NCBI RefSeq assembly: GCF_000003815.2 | Contig: NC_049995.1 | Coordinates: 2,727,006-2,791,005 of the forward strand | Reading direction: 5' to 3' | From: Branchiostoma floridae | Lineage: Eukaryota; Chordata; Leptocardii; Amphioxiformes; Branchiostomatidae | Length of the DNA stretch: 64,000 bases | Part shown: in pieces, positions 1 to 12,400 of the stretch | How the letters are laid out: each line of letters opens with the position of its first letter | Position numbering within the stretch: the first letter of the stretch is position 1 | The notes under the pieces: model-generated | What the model was told of the DNA's origin: nothing | The model's database searches: none | The model's input: the letters and a program-made list of their open reading frames with translations, nothing else | Made by a program: the position numbers and the translations under genes

Positions 1-611
1 AAGAAGAGTTTTATCTGAAAAACAAAAGATGCTAAATTAGTTTTAAGATTATCATTCAGGTTACTCTTTTCTATAAACCTGCACTAGTTTCTGTAACATT
101 CAAAACCTTCTGTTGCCAAGCATCTTCTTATCAATAACGGAAACGGGGCTATATCTGCTTAGCTTTCGTGTAAGAGTTAACTTTGTAGTGGTACCATGGC
201 ACAGGAGTGAAAATCCTTTAGTTTTTGATTTCTCGGCAATAATGCGAACACTTTATATTTCTTTCTCTTGATTTGTGTAAACTTTATAATAATTAAACCC
301 CTTTTAGATGGCTGATATGCCAGGACTGTTTTCTTGCTTATTTCTCCCTTTCAAAATTCAAAAGATCTAATCTACATGTAACATTTACAACAACTATAAT
401 TTTGACCCTGTGGTTGACAGAAAAATAACGTGTACATATATCATCTCATTGAATTGAAAAATCTACTTTTATTTTCTCAATATTCCGTTGTCAATATCAT
501 GGCGTAAAATGAACAAATGAACTCCACATGAAAGTAGATTTAGACACTATGATTGATAGACCACTATATGTTGCAAATTCGGCAGCAATGATGGAAGGTA
601 ATAATACCACC

Positions 612-1540
612 TCATTCAAGGGGTGTACAGAAAGTGCGAAATAGACGAATGGGCGAAACGGAACAAAATATGAAGCAAAATGAAATAAAATCGATGGGAA
701 TAGAACGAAACGGTACTGTGCGTGGAAGGAAAGAATCGTGGAAATGGGTGGAAATGAATGTGTTTTTTTGCGTGGCTAAATTATTCTCCCAAGATCCGCG
801 AAATACAATTAAACTGAACTGATGAGAGAAGAAAGAAGGACTATATGCCATATTGGATGGTAGATATAGACATCGAGCAATATGCATTTTCAGAATTTAA
901 ACTGAGGCAAGCTTGAAACTCTGTTGTTGCGAGGGGGGGGGGGTCCTTCTGTTCTCTCAAGACTGTTTACGAACTGCCTCGGGCCCCACAACATGGTTAT
1001 GGACTGAGAGCAACAGCCCTCTAACTGGAGACATGTTTACAACGAAACAGGTTGTGAACGGGCTAGACACGCAATACTTGGTTTGGTGGAATAAAGGCGC
1101 TAATATCAGCATATCGGATCTCAAAATACGTCCTTAAGTAACAATCTCGGGTCATTTGCATGCAGCGTTTCCATGCTAGAAGAACCATTGAAGCCACACA
1201 AACACAACACCATCGATATAAGTTTGCCTCATTATGGTAAAAGTCTAAAAAATGTATATTTGATTATGCATTTAGTCCTTACATTCTTATCTCAGTTCCA
1301 TTTGCTGGTATTTGGTGGATCTCGAGGGAATAATTTAGCCACGGAGAAAACAACAACGCTGTAAAAATTAAATCTTGTCTCATTCTGGGTATAATTCCAA
1401 AATTAAAACACGTTTCATATTCATTTCCACTTCCTTATTTTATTTCCGTCCACAGTACCGTTTCCTTTTATCCCCAAAGATCTTGTTTCAGTTTGCTTCA
1501 TATTCCGTTCAATTTCGTATTTTCTGTACACCCCATTTAA
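612..1540. repeat. Long inverted repeat, probable non-autonomous DNA transposon or foldback element
   Basis: The segment at about 615-820 reappears in reverse complement at about 1305-1535. Both outer ends carry GGGGTGTACAG, and both inner ends share a block around GGGAATAATTTAGCCACG. The arms are roughly 200 bp and flank about 480 bp. The arms have drifted, so the element is old. No transposase reading frame is visible inside and no clear target-site duplication was found, so the family is unknown. Open frames in this stretch follow the repeat arms and are not taken as genes. Confidence 0.6.
913..1137 (+). other. Unexplained open segment, possible decayed exon
   Basis: A short plus-strand frame ends in a stop at 1135-1137. 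From about 965 it reads like ordinary protein (TWLWTESNSPLTGDMF, then QYLVWWNKGANISISDLK). It has no credible start or signal peptide, and it lies inside the inverted-repeat element at 612-1540. A G-run (about 932-945) sits just upstream. It may be a captured or decayed terminal exon. I do not recognise the family. Confidence 0.2.
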
Positions 1541-2379
1541 GCCCTTATATTACGTTTCAAAACAAAAAGATACAAGGCAAAGTTTACCTGCTTGTTCAAA
1601 TCAACCAGGGCAGATCCTGCATGCGCTGTTTTTCCTCGGCTCAGATATCCTGCCTTTACAGCGACAAACAAAATACTTTCGACAGGTATCGTTGTTCAGG
1701 CTCGAGCTACGCCGCGGTTGAGTCGTAAAAAATGCCTAGCTCAAGCGCATAGGATATCTAATGTCTACAGCAAAACAGGCCAAGTTCGTAACGATGGTCT
1801 GGATCCACAGAATGTTTGCCTTTGTTCTATATGAGCGCTGCATGGCTTCATGACTCTTGCTTTTTGCAGTGTGATTTGTATTTTTAATTTCACCACAAAA
1901 AAAGGTTCTAAGCGAGCTTTGGGTTACTGTACTGGATTGTGATCTCAGATGTTTGTTCAACATTGACTTGAAAAGTTTAACACCCATCAGGGAATTAATC
2001 ACGTGGAAGCTCATTTCATGTCCATATAGAAAAGAAGCCTTCAGTACGTTTGCTTCCGTAGAAAAAAAACCCGGATCTTTGCTAAGTTCGTAGAATTTCA
2101 AACGAATTTGCTATTGTGTGGCTAGGAGGAAATTTCTGAACGGCACGTGGAATTGTATGTATGTAAAGTTATATGCACGCGTACAAAGCGTCATCATAGG
2201 CGTCAAAATTCATGTAATTGATGTTCTATTCACTAGGTACAGGGACCCTTGCGCATGAAAATAAAAGTTTTGTATTTCAGGACTCCTGTGCCATGCTGTA
2301 GAAAGGTTTTGGTGGAGCGAAAGTACGAAAGGATCAGATAGTAAAGCGTTTTATCCAATTGTAGATAATATTCTCAATT

Positions 2380-2560
2380 AGACAAACACACACAGACACA
2401 CACAAACGAGTAAATACGCGCGCGCGCACACGCACACACACACAAACGCAAGCACACAGACACATACGTACACAAAAACACACAATCACAACACACAAAC
2501 GCAAGCACACAGACATATACGTACACAAAAACACACAATCACAACACACAAAGACACAGA
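2380..2560. repeat. CA-rich microsatellite with a duplicated unit of about 50-60 bp
   Basis: The stretch is a compound CA/CG-rich simple repeat. A block of about 50 bp containing CGCAAGCACACAGACA and CGTACACAAAAACACACAATC occurs twice in direct orientation. The long minus-strand frame across it is a by-product of the repeat. Confidence 0.8.
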
Positions 2561-2629
2561 GGTTTATAGTGCATGTAATATATACACATGTATGAGCATT
2601 GATAAAATATTTACAAAAGCCGCACATAC

Positions 2630-3746
2630 CAGTAACCACGGTGTCTCCCGACGGCAAGTTGCAGCAGAGTGGGTCCTTCTTTTGGTAGTCGAAAGGGCAC
2701 GGGCAACGCGGGGACGTTGTGGTTGTGTCCTCAGTTACTGGGAGAGAAAATATTTGATATGATTTACAATTAACCCTTGAATTTTCAAAGCTTGTAAATC
2801 GTACAAGTCAAATTTGATATCACATTATCATTATTATTATTTTCATTATACAAAAAACGCGCTACAATTATCCCAAACGTTTCGTCTATATTCATTATAA
2901 ATGTACCTGTAACATTTAAGTACCATGTGAAGGTTACCGCTAAATCTCTTAGTCATCCGTATAATCAAATCAAAATAGACTTCGTTTTTCTTGAAAGGGC
3001 CGGCACCGTAACATCATCTGAGCTTTTATTTCCATTGCTTGAAATACTGTAGTTGAAAACGATATGGCCACAGTTGTGTTGGGTGTTTTGGGGTCACTTT
3101 GTCTTCACGAAGACTGACCTCTTTGGTATTGGATTTGTTTGTTGTGTAGAAAAACACAAGGATCCGTTACAGGTAAGCCTGGTCGTATTTGAATCACCTT
3201 TCAGACTGATGAACTGCTGTATAGGCATAAAAGCTGCATCGTGTCCCGACACTAGGTTTAGTATGGGGACATGTACCTACCAGTGAGCTTACCCCTACTG
3301 TGCCTAAGGGGCTATAGAATTGTGGACAAATGAGTTCTCAAGAAACATGGACAACACCTCTATACACTAAAAGGTTTGAGAACAATTCAAAAGAGTCAAA
3401 TTGGTTTAGTATGAACTACAAGTGCCGTTTGCGTGGTGTAACTTGTAGCACGCTGGGCTTGGAATCAAGAAGTCCTAAGTTCAATACCCACCAAAGGTAC
3501 ATTACACGACTTTTCCCTTCCGGTGGAGTGAAGCTAAAAAGACGAACAATCGACCTCATTGTGAAGCCATGTTGCTTTTGTCAAAAATGAAAGTAGATTA
3601 CACTACACCAACACGGATTTTATGAAATGTTTTACAAAATATGTTTAGTAAGCAAGCATCAACATGTATCAATACGTACCTTGTGCGTTCACAACTATCA
3701 GGACGACAAGTACAGCCAAGAATTGAAAGGTGGATCGCAGTTTCAT
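2630..3746 (-). CDS. 5' part of a small Cys-rich secreted protein gene (Kazal-like, tentative)
   Basis: Two exons on the minus strand fit together. Exon 1 (3746 to 3680) starts MKLRSTFQFLAVLVVLIVVN, a clean signal peptide, and ends in phase 1 at a GTACGT donor. Exon 2 (2737 to 2630) has an AG acceptor and a GTATGT donor and continues in phase 1. It encodes VTEDTTTTSPRCPCPFDYQK followed by KDPLCCNLPSGDTVVTG. The closely spaced cysteines and the DPLC spacing recall the first half of a Kazal-type protease inhibitor domain, but GxTYxNxC is not seen because the next exon was not found. The gene continues to lower coordinates, possibly beyond the window. The secreted status is well supported by the exon join; the family is a guess. 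Confidence 0.6.
3428..3595 (+). repeat. tRNA-derived SINE copy
   Basis: A tRNA-like head (GCGTGGTGTAACTTGTAGCA, then a B-box-like AAGTTCAATACCCACC) is followed by a body resembling the GGAAAGGCAC...CTTCCTCACTTCACCC part of the SINE copies at 33245, 44340, 54975 and 61840. This copy is in plus orientation and diverged. Confidence 0.5.
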
Positions 3747-4431
3747 GTTGTACAAGACCGCCAAGGTCTCAATGCTGCAATGGACAAGCTTGAGTGCGTC
3801 TCACAACGGCCTAGTCTCACGTGACCAACAGCCAATAGCTTCACTTCAACTGTTTTTGTGTCCCAAGCAATGACAAGACTGAAAAGTATAAACCAGCTAG
3901 ACACTGCATCTTTCATGTCTATTATTTAATTTGCATAAAATCCATCCACCTATTAAAGCCGAAGAACACACATCAATCAACTTATATCATATGCCAATCA
4001 TTTAGATTAAACGTTACAAAAGTTAAGTATCAAGTTAAGCATGTCACCCAACACAATCATTGTACACAGGTACACATTTCATAACTACTTTTACAGATCA
4101 AACTTTTCATATGCAGGTCTAATGTGAAGATCCCAAAGATGTAAACTAAAACACGTCTGGACAGGGGTAACCGACCGACGAAGGCCATGTGTATCTGCAT
4201 AGTCGAGATATGGTTGAATGATCGAGACAAGAATTGTTTAAGGCCAAGGGCCTTCACCTTTGACATGTACATCCTCATTTCTGTACCAAAATTGCACATT
4301 CTACATACAGATGAAAAAATAAAACTGGACAATCAAACATTGCATACTGTAAGGCCACCATTGCATTAATTAACATAATCATAATGACATTATATCGAAC
4401 ATTAGATAACGTCACTAGTAAACTATCTTTC
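3747..4431. other. Intergenic stretch between two minus-strand secreted-protein genes
   Basis: The stretch is AT-rich and has no supported coding exon. It should hold the 5' flank of the Cys-rich gene (ATG at 3746) and the 3' UTR of the 407-residue gene (stop at 4432). No canonical AATAAA is seen on the minus strand; an ATTAAA variant lies near 3925. Short frames on both strands have no start context or domain. Confidence 0.5.
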
Positions 4432-5655
4432 TCACAATTCGGTTCTGTTTGGGTTTGGTTCGGGTAGACTGTCTTTGACATACTGAATACCATCAGAGAG
4501 ATGCTGGTTAATATTGTGAGCCATAAATTTCAGTTTTGTCCCGGCAGAAGCAAACAAAGTCTTCATCCCGCCACTCTCTTCTTTAGACAATTGGCTCATA
4601 TCTGGCAATCTTTTCGGACCCCCTACAAGCAGGTCACTTAGCCACCTAGCGACTTCTAGAAAAACGTCAGGCAATGACTCGGGTTTCCATTGACTTAGAT
4701 CAGGAAATTTTGCGCTCAAACTTTGTATCAAACCGGGGAGACCATTCTCAACTTGTGCTAGCAAAATTTGGAATTCCTTTTCCAACTTTTCCACGTCTAT
4801 GGTTACTGACTTCATATCAGGAAAGCTGTCCACGGCTTGACGTACTAGAACTGGTACGCGGACCCGAATAGTTTTGCCGGTAATCGTAATATTACTCAGA
4901 TCGGGAAACTTTTCTTGGAACGATATCAACGCTTGAAAAGCAGCCATAACTATTTCTTTTGTCGCCTCTGGCATGTGTTTTTCGAAATCTTTCAAATGGT
5001 TACCAATATCTGCTGTTTCGTAGGTACTCAGATTCGGTAGTCTTGCTTCTAGCGTGCTTAACAGAGAGTAAAGGATTTGTCTGATTTGCTTTTCATTCGG
5101 AACATGCTTCAGTAAGCGATTATAATCAGTGATGGGCGATTTGGGCATCTTCTTTTGTATACTCTTCCACAGCTTGGGCCAATCCTTCTGGATTTTGTTG
5201 ATCGCCTCCGGTACATCTGTCTGAAAGTCAACATCCTGGAACTGTGGGCATTTACCCCGGATGTTTATAATCTCGTTTCTAAGTCTCGCGAGATCTGACA
5301 GGCTGAGTAACTTCAGGAGGTCGTCTTTCTCTTCTTCTGATAAACTGTTCACGGCGTAAGTCCAAATTTCAATCAATCCGAAGCCAATTGCCTTTAAGAC
5401 GCGAACAGGGTCTTGGAAATAGGAGTCTTTCGACTTGAAAAGTTCCTCGAAGAGTTTGGGCAACTGGAAAACCAGCTTGCTCGCCGGAGTTTGCAAATCT
5501 CGCGGGAGTTTGCGGATGATCTTGTGCACCTGCCCGATAATCTTTGTCCACTTGACGTCATCGTTTTTAGCCAATCCTCGTTTGACCTTGGCGTTGTCCT
5601 TGGACAGAGCGGTGGTTAGTAGAACAAGAAACAGTGCGATATGTAGCAACTTCAT
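4432..5655 (-). CDS. Secreted helical protein of 407 residues, no recognised family
   Basis: A single uninterrupted minus-strand frame starts at ATG 5655-5653 and stops at TGA 4434-4432. I chose this start over an upstream in-frame one because an intron acceptor (TTCTTCATTCCAG) lies a few bases before it and the first residues MKLLHIALFLVLLTTALSKD form a signal peptide. A dibasic KVKRG follows and may be a propeptide cleavage site. The rest is predicted to be largely alpha-helical, with no membrane segment, few cysteines, and recurring helix-capping motifs of the form P-[DN]-[LM]-S (RLPNLS, KFPDLS, FPDMKS, RLPDMS), suggesting degenerate helical repeats. It could be a lipid-carrier or allergen-like protein; this is not established. 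A donor at 7139 (AACTAAG then GTGAGT) is a good candidate 5' UTR exon end, giving a first intron of about 1.5 kb. Confidence 0.8.
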   Translation of the reverse strand: MKLLHIALFLVLLTTALSKDNAKVKRGLAKNDDVKWTKIIGQVHKIIRKLPRDLQTPASKLVFQLPKLFEELFKSKDSYFQDPVRVLKAIGFGLIEIWTYAVNSLSEEEKDDLLKLLSLSDLARLRNEIINIRGKCPQFQDVDFQTDVPEAINKIQKDWPKLWKSIQKKMPKSPITDYNRLLKHVPNEKQIRQILYSLLSTLEARLPNLSTYETADIGNHLKDFEKHMPEATKEIVMAAFQALISFQEKFPDLSNITITGKTIRVRVPVLVRQAVDSFPDMKSVTIDVEKLEKEFQILLAQVENGLPGLIQSLSAKFPDLSQWKPESLPDVFLEVARWLSDLLVGGPKRLPDMSQLSKEESGGMKTLFASAGTKLKFMAHNINQHLSDGIQYVKDSLPEPNPNRTEL

Positions 5656-5837
5656 GGTGACCTGGAATGAAGAAAAAAAAACAATATTCAAAACCGATAT
5701 CAATGTCAGAAAGAGAAATCACTGATCCTTGCGAAGAGGACAGAAGAGACTTGGGAGCTATAATACGGCGGATACCAGGCTACACTGATCCGTGAATAGT
5801 TTCATCAGGTGGGTATGTCTGAATAAAGAGACTATTT

Positions 5838-5957
5838 TCACACAACCACAACCACAACTTTATTTTCACCGACATTTCACCGAGTCAGAATGGTCCAGAG
5901 AAAGGTGACGTACGATCACGGAGACGGTGTCAGTGAAAATAACGTTGTGGTTGTATA
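5838..5957. repeat. Short hairpin element (inverted repeat about 30 bp)
   Basis: Ends of the type ACAACCACAAC..TTATTTTCACCGACA at 5838-5872 and their reverse complement at 5928-5956 flank about 55 bp. It is a small foldback or MITE-like repeat upstream of the 407-residue gene, probably in its first intron. Confidence 0.6.
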
Positions 5958-7138
5958 GAAAGAGTCTCCTTTTTCCCAAAATTACCGATGCATGTTTGTT
6001 TGAATTTTTTGACACAATGAAGACAGACAGTCACAACCGGTTCGACAGGACCAGAGGCAGAGTAAACAGTCCCAAGAGCTTAAGCGCTAATCTCCATTGT
6101 CTGATGTGGAACATTCACAGCTTATCCGAACTAAGTATATATCTAAACCTAAAAGATGTAATAATTAAATCTCCAATCTTTCTTGTAAGATAATATTGTA
6201 TTTTGGGATTAGAATATGGTAGATACAGATGAGGACTACGTAAAATGCATATGTTTTTCTTAATTTTTTTTCAAATGTTTCAATTTTTTTTATATCTAAA
6301 ATCTGACAATTAGGTTTGTCTGGGACTCAGTTCTGGGTTTGCTAAGTTTGGAGTGTGACACAGCAAAGCATGGCTTAGTAAGGTGAGTCAATTAGCTCTC
6401 GAAACAGACGGTGTTGTTTCGCAGACAAAAGCACCTTGACAAATGCAAAGAAGGATCGCACGCCTTCCGCACACTTAAAACTTGAAGAAAGCAAACACCC
6501 CCTCCCCCTTTAGCATGGTCAATATAGGCCAATATAGCAAGTGTCTGTTTCAATACAAAATGATGATAATAACTACACTGGATTCAATAGATTGTGCGAT
6601 ATGTGTCAGGTCCTGTATATATATCAAACGCTTTCGAAATATGTATTACAGATGTAAGGACAAAAATAGTTTTTGAGGCGTTGCCTTTCTGCCTTTCTTA
6701 CTTGGGGCTAGCAGGTACAATGTATCGCGTGTTATAAGACTTTGTGAAAGAACACTCTGTAATGATACAATTGTCTGTCATAGTATGCCTCTGACACGCA
6801 CTACTGAATACAATGACCTATTTATACACGTATCACAATGCTTCTAGAAGAATTAAGATCAATTAACTGAGCCTTTCAACACATGTACAAAAGACCTTTA
6901 GACAGGGCAATATACAAAATGTATGTGGATGTTTAAGCTCTGGGATACGGTCACGTTTAGAATCTTTTCAGGAAAATTCATCAAAGCTCTTGATAACCAC
7001 CTGTATAGCCACTCACCGTATATCAATACTCAAAACGCTGTAAGCTTGAATTCTCATCTTTATCGCTGAAAAAATAGTAGCTTATGTATAACGAACTAGG
7101 TTCATATATTGACAAAAACGTGGTGAAAAACAACTCAC
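5958..7138. other. Probable 5' UTR intron of the 407-residue gene
   Basis: No coding exon is supported here. If the donor at 7139 joins the acceptor at about 5663, this is intronic. It is AT-rich with poly-T runs near 6260-6300. Confidence 0.4.
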
Positions 7139-7345
7139 CTTAGTTGAAGAATTGGTCAGCGTTTTTGATGTAGGTGTACGAACAGGTATGGCCGCTACTA
7201 CGAGTGAACTGGTGAACTGTAGGTCGCCTCGTCTCGTCTCGGTGACGGGTCATCGGGTGCCACGCCCTACCGTGCATGACGTATCCTAATTTGCATACGG
7301 TTTGGCGGGTTTGAGTAATCATGTTTGGATAAGGCTGGGTGTGGA
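7139..7345 (-). promoter_or_regulatory. Candidate 5' UTR exon and promoter of the 407-residue gene, duplicated at 21480-21610
   Basis: The minus-strand donor AAG/GTGAGT at 7139-7134 marks a likely non-coding first exon. The flank at about 7235-7345 is similar in the same orientation to 21480-21610. Shared blocks include GCCACGCC, TATCCTAATT, a GTTTGGCG run, TTTGAGTAAT and AAGGCTGGGTG. The second copy carries a TATATATAAGG box, the first copy only GGATAAGG. The segment may be a duplicated promoter or a dispersed repeat. Its strand of action is uncertain: copy two could equally serve plus-strand sulfatase C. Confidence 0.35.
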
Positions 7346-8629
7346 TTCAGGGTTTCTGCGTAGGATAGATAGACTTAAGTTGGGTGGATCAAACTAGAGA
7401 AAAAAGGCACACTTATCTATGGATTATGATAAGGTAACCTCCTAACAAATTAAAACGTAGAATAAAAGGTTTGAATGGAATTTTCTTTTATATGAATGTT
7501 ACTATGGTGTACGTACACATAAAAGGTAACAGTAAAAATGTAACATTTCAGTATTTCGGACCAGTTTTGTTTCTTTTTAAGAATATGGATGAGGATTTCA
7601 TAGCAAACTGAGGAGAAAAATTCTACCACGTGTTACAAACACAGCTTCGCTTGTAATCAAAGTAAGCCAGTATTTTCTGTATCTAAATAAAGTATCGTCG
7701 ATGTACGTTAGACATCCAGGTAATAAGATACACCAAAAAGTATTTACTCAAGCAAATAAATAAATAAATAAAGTAACATGTACATAACTGATCTAGGGAA
7801 AGGAGGGGAATACGATGTTTATAGGTGGGTGTTTTTTGTAAAATTTAAAATAATTGAAAGGCTTTAACGTAACGTTAGACCAATCAATTTCATTCGTCTG
7901 GTCGCCCTGTAATCATAAACGCTCTAGAGGTCAAAGAAGAAGCATTGTATTGTTCACGTTAGCACGTCGCGTGCTGGTTAGCTATAGTGTTCATTGTTCA
8001 ACAAACGTGTGAGAGTGAATCATCCCTTTGACATGGGTGTAGTAAGGCTTAAGTCCCAATTGCACCAGTGCCTGCCTTTAGGGATGTAGTCAGTCAGTCA
8101 ATTTATACCGGTGGACTGCTGGATACCTGGGGCACCCCTCGGTGTTTCCCATGGGTAGGTCACGGCGGCTATTTGTTACCGGGTCCCGGGTTCATTTTAA
8201 GTTCGAATAAAATTCAACCCGGTACCTGGCCGGGCCCCAAAGAATACCCCGGAAGCCGCAAGGTGTCCCATTGGGACAGACTTCCAAGATCTCAGCCCAC
8301 CAAAGACAAATCCTTATACGAGCGAGCAACTTACGTTTCAAAGGTTTGAGTAGTGTTTGATTGGAAAAGTTAAATTTTCAAACAGGTGTTGGATAAGCAG
8401 ACTACCAGAAAAGACAGCCCACTCGAAAACCTGACGACTTGCAGTCCCAACATCTCCTTGAAGATGAGTGGGAAAATTAAAGAAAATACAGCTTCCCATT
8501 CTCAAGTTATTTGTGATTCTAAGAGGAGAGCAGAGGTTATCATAATTCCTTAAACCAAGGAGGTTTTAACAAAACTTGATAAAACCACATTGCTTAGATG
8601 TTGTCTCAAGAAAGAATTCCAAGGAGACA
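7346..8629. other. Intergenic stretch without a supported gene
   Basis: It contains an AAAT microsatellite near 7751-7775 and, at about 8060-8310, a C- and G-rich segment around GGGTCCCGGG. A 94-codon frame there (8068-8349) has no recognisable domain. I see no gene. Confidence 0.5.
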
Positions 8630-8645
8630 TACTTCTTATTATGCA

Positions 8646-8651
8646 TTTATT
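8646..8651 (-). terminator. Polyadenylation signal of sulfatase A
   Basis: AATAAA on the minus strand. The flanking 8655-8735 reads, in reverse complement, like the 3' UTR of sulfatase B at 20385-20465 (TTTGAATGCTGTTT and CCATTGTTAGT in both). This places the end of gene A here although a repeat insertion separates it from the stop codon. Confidence 0.6.
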
Positions 8652-8779
8652 GGACTTTATAACTTGGCACTAACAATGGAAATCAGGCGTTCTATACTGT
8701 GCAAACAGCATTCAAAAGTGAGCGTTAGAATACGGCAGACGTTGGAATGAAACAACCTACGAAAGGTTCTTTTGTCAAA

Positions 8780-9454
<675 letters not shown>

Positions 9455-12400
9455 TTATTTCACAGTGATTTTAAGGGGGGACAAATCAACCTCTTCTCGA
9501 CAATTACAATAGGGAAAGTTACAACATGGCTGCAGCCAAATACGGGGTGTGAACAGCCGCAGTGAGAACTGGTTTTCTACTTCAGTCAGGCTTTGCTTGT
9601 GTTCTTCAACAGCTTTTCTGATGACGTCAAGAACTTTTTGGTACTTCGGGTTAGAGTCGACGCTGATTGGTCGGTCTTCTGTTGGGTCGTTAGTGACGTC
9701 ATACAGCAATGGCGGATCGTTGAAGGTGACGCCATATTGGGCGCCACAAAAGCAAGCGAGTCGATCGAGACTGCAGCGTGTTGTACCAGGGAGCCAGGGG
9801 TAGGAAGCCAGGTGAGCTTTCCATGTCACTTTTCCTGTAAAAACAAAGAATAAAAAAATGTGTCATTATGAATACAGTTTCCTGAATTATGAATTACCTC
9901 CAAATTTCCTGAAAAGGCTGTAGTAGGTATCAGCTGTATATTGGCAAAAATTCAAGAAACGGCCTCGAGATAAAAGAAACTATGACCGAGCGCAAAAATG
10001 TATTGTTTACGGTTTGACTAAAATCATTTTATTTTAATGTTTCCATTCACCTGGCTGTGACATAAGTATCGGCAGCCATGTTGGATGTTTAACCCTGAAC
10101 GTTACCAGCTTCAGAGTACCTGGTTGCACTCCTGAACCGGGCTTAGATAAAAAAGACTACATGCAATCCAAAAACAGTTGTTTATCTTCTGCGTAATATC
10201 TAAATGATTTTTTAAAAATCGTCTTCTTCAAACCTAATTTGTATACCTTACCTTTCCTAGGCCTGTTTCTTACGGCGTGCAGGACATTCCCGCAGTAGTG
10301 GAACAGGAAGTCGTGTGGAGACGGTTGCTTGGCCCCGCCTAGCAACGGCAGGATGTTCCGCCCGTCCATCACCCTGTCCTGGGGAAGTGGGGCCTTGAGG
10401 ATGTCTGCTACCGTGGGGAAAATGTCCATCTGGCTGGTGGCCTCTGTTACTATAGTACCGGGCTTGATTTTTCTGTGGACAATGTAAAAAGAAAAACATA
10501 TATGAAGTACATTCTCTGTACTGTTGACACAACTGCTCGGAAAAAACGACACACAAGCATGCTCCAAGAGCAGTGTACATAATACTACAATACATTGTTC
10601 TTTGCAGAAGTGTAGCAGTTACAGAAGACCTATATTTCCATCTTCGTGTGCCATTTTGGAATCTGTTCGCGCGAGAGCACAGTCTGGCGAGAGTGTGCGA
10701 GAGTTGAAATGTTTGAAAGTTACCTTGGCCACTGCACGACTGTGGGCATGCGGATTCCTCCTTCAGAACCTCCTTGTCCCTTACTACCTGTGATGGTGGG
10801 TGTAGAATACGTGAAAAGTAAATATATAGTATGTAGTGCATCATCACCATCACCAATCCTTTTGCCGTAGAAATGCTTTTAATATGTATATGGTTTCAAA
10901 GGCCGAAAAATCATAAGGGGAACTGGGAAATCATCAGACGAACTTGAACCAAACATCTGCCTCACGACGATCGACTTGGGACGCGTGTTCATTGACTTTG
11001 ACTTTATTCAGATCCACATTTAGTATAACCCATCAAAATGGCGCAGGCTACGTGACGTCAGAGTCACGTGGCTGAAAATACGCTTACCTTTATAAATACC
11101 GTTCGACCCTCCAGCATCTCCTATCTCCATATGGGCGCCGTTGTCAGACGTGAAGTACACAAAGGTGTTGTTGGTCAAACCCAGCCTCTCTAACGTTGCC
11201 ATGACAACCCCGATGCTCCAATCCATCTCCTCCAGGGTGTCGCCATAGAGACCGTGTCGGCTTTTCCCGCGGAATTCCTTATAAGGTAAAAGGGCGGTGT
11301 GCGCGTTCCAGTAGGAGACTTCCAGCAAGAACTGTTCCTTCTTTGCTTTCCTTTCTTCAAGGAACTTGACGGCTTCGAGAGTCATTCTGGGAGTGAGGGT
11401 AGAAACGTCGTACGGCTGCTCTATGACGTCATCATCCCTCATCATGACGCAGTTAAACTGTGTACCGTTGGCCCCTAACGCATAATTAGATATCACAGCT
11501 GACCAACCAATGACGGACAGAATAATAAGTGTTTTCCATTGAATGTACTGGAAATATTTGAGCGCCAAAAGGCAGAGGAATATGCTGACCGATATGTCCC
11601 ATACGTGGAACCGGGAAAACGCCCTATCCGTGGCAAACTTCCCCCCGGCTCCTGGAGTCACATTGTCCGGGTCGCACTCGGGAGCGTTTGAACCAGGAAA
11701 TCCGTAGAAGAAGTCGAACCCGAACTTGTTGGGGTGGTGGCAGTGGTCCCCTACCCATTTGCAGTTTAGACCAAGATGCCATTTTCCTGAAAAAAGGAAT
11801 CATTCCAAAATGTTAAAACCATCTTGCTTTGAGATCATTATGTCTATGCTTTTCATTTCAAAAATAAGGAACAAATGACAGTTTTTTCTCACCTATCAGT
11901 GCTGTTTTGTACCCATGATCCTTTGCCATCTGAGGGAAAGTGACCTCTGACCTTGGTAGCCCGGATGGAGCAGCCAGAAAGATGTAAGCCATAGGACTAT
12001 CCGTTCCCGCCATTCCTGTGATTTGTAGGAAATAATTGTATGTAATATATGTATACAGTTTCAGGCTAGCAGCGAAGAAACATTTTATGGGTGCGTATGT
12101 TAAAGAAAACCCGGACATCACCCAATCTTCGACAAGAGGTCTCTACTTCTGTATACATTTTTGTATTATTAAAGCTAAGGTCACACCAATTTAATTTCTT
12201 GGTTCTCGGATTTCCCGACCAATTTTTTTCCGATTTGGAAAAAAAATTGTCCCAAGAAAAATAATATAAGTTTTGCTATTGCAGACCTTCAACTGAAAAA
12301 CCATTCCAGGGGGCACATACTGCTGATAAACCAATCGGAGCACTTATTTGCAGTCACATGATCAGAACAGTGGTATAAAATCAAAGGAAGAGATTCATTG

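Noticed and set aside
1736-2101. 121-codon minus frame
   Set aside because: No start context, signal or domain, and does not fit in phase with the Cys-rich gene.
2334-2657. 107-codon minus frame with CVCVC strings
   Set aside because: Mostly CA-repeat. Only its end overlaps the real exon 2630-2737, and in another frame.
8068-8349. 93-codon plus frame in a GC-rich segment
   Set aside because: No domain, no splice sites of quality, composition typical of repeat DNA.
10257-10856. 199-codon minus frame overlapping sulfatase A exons 5 and 6
   Set aside because: It is an off-frame shadow; exon phases give the sulfatase sequence instead.
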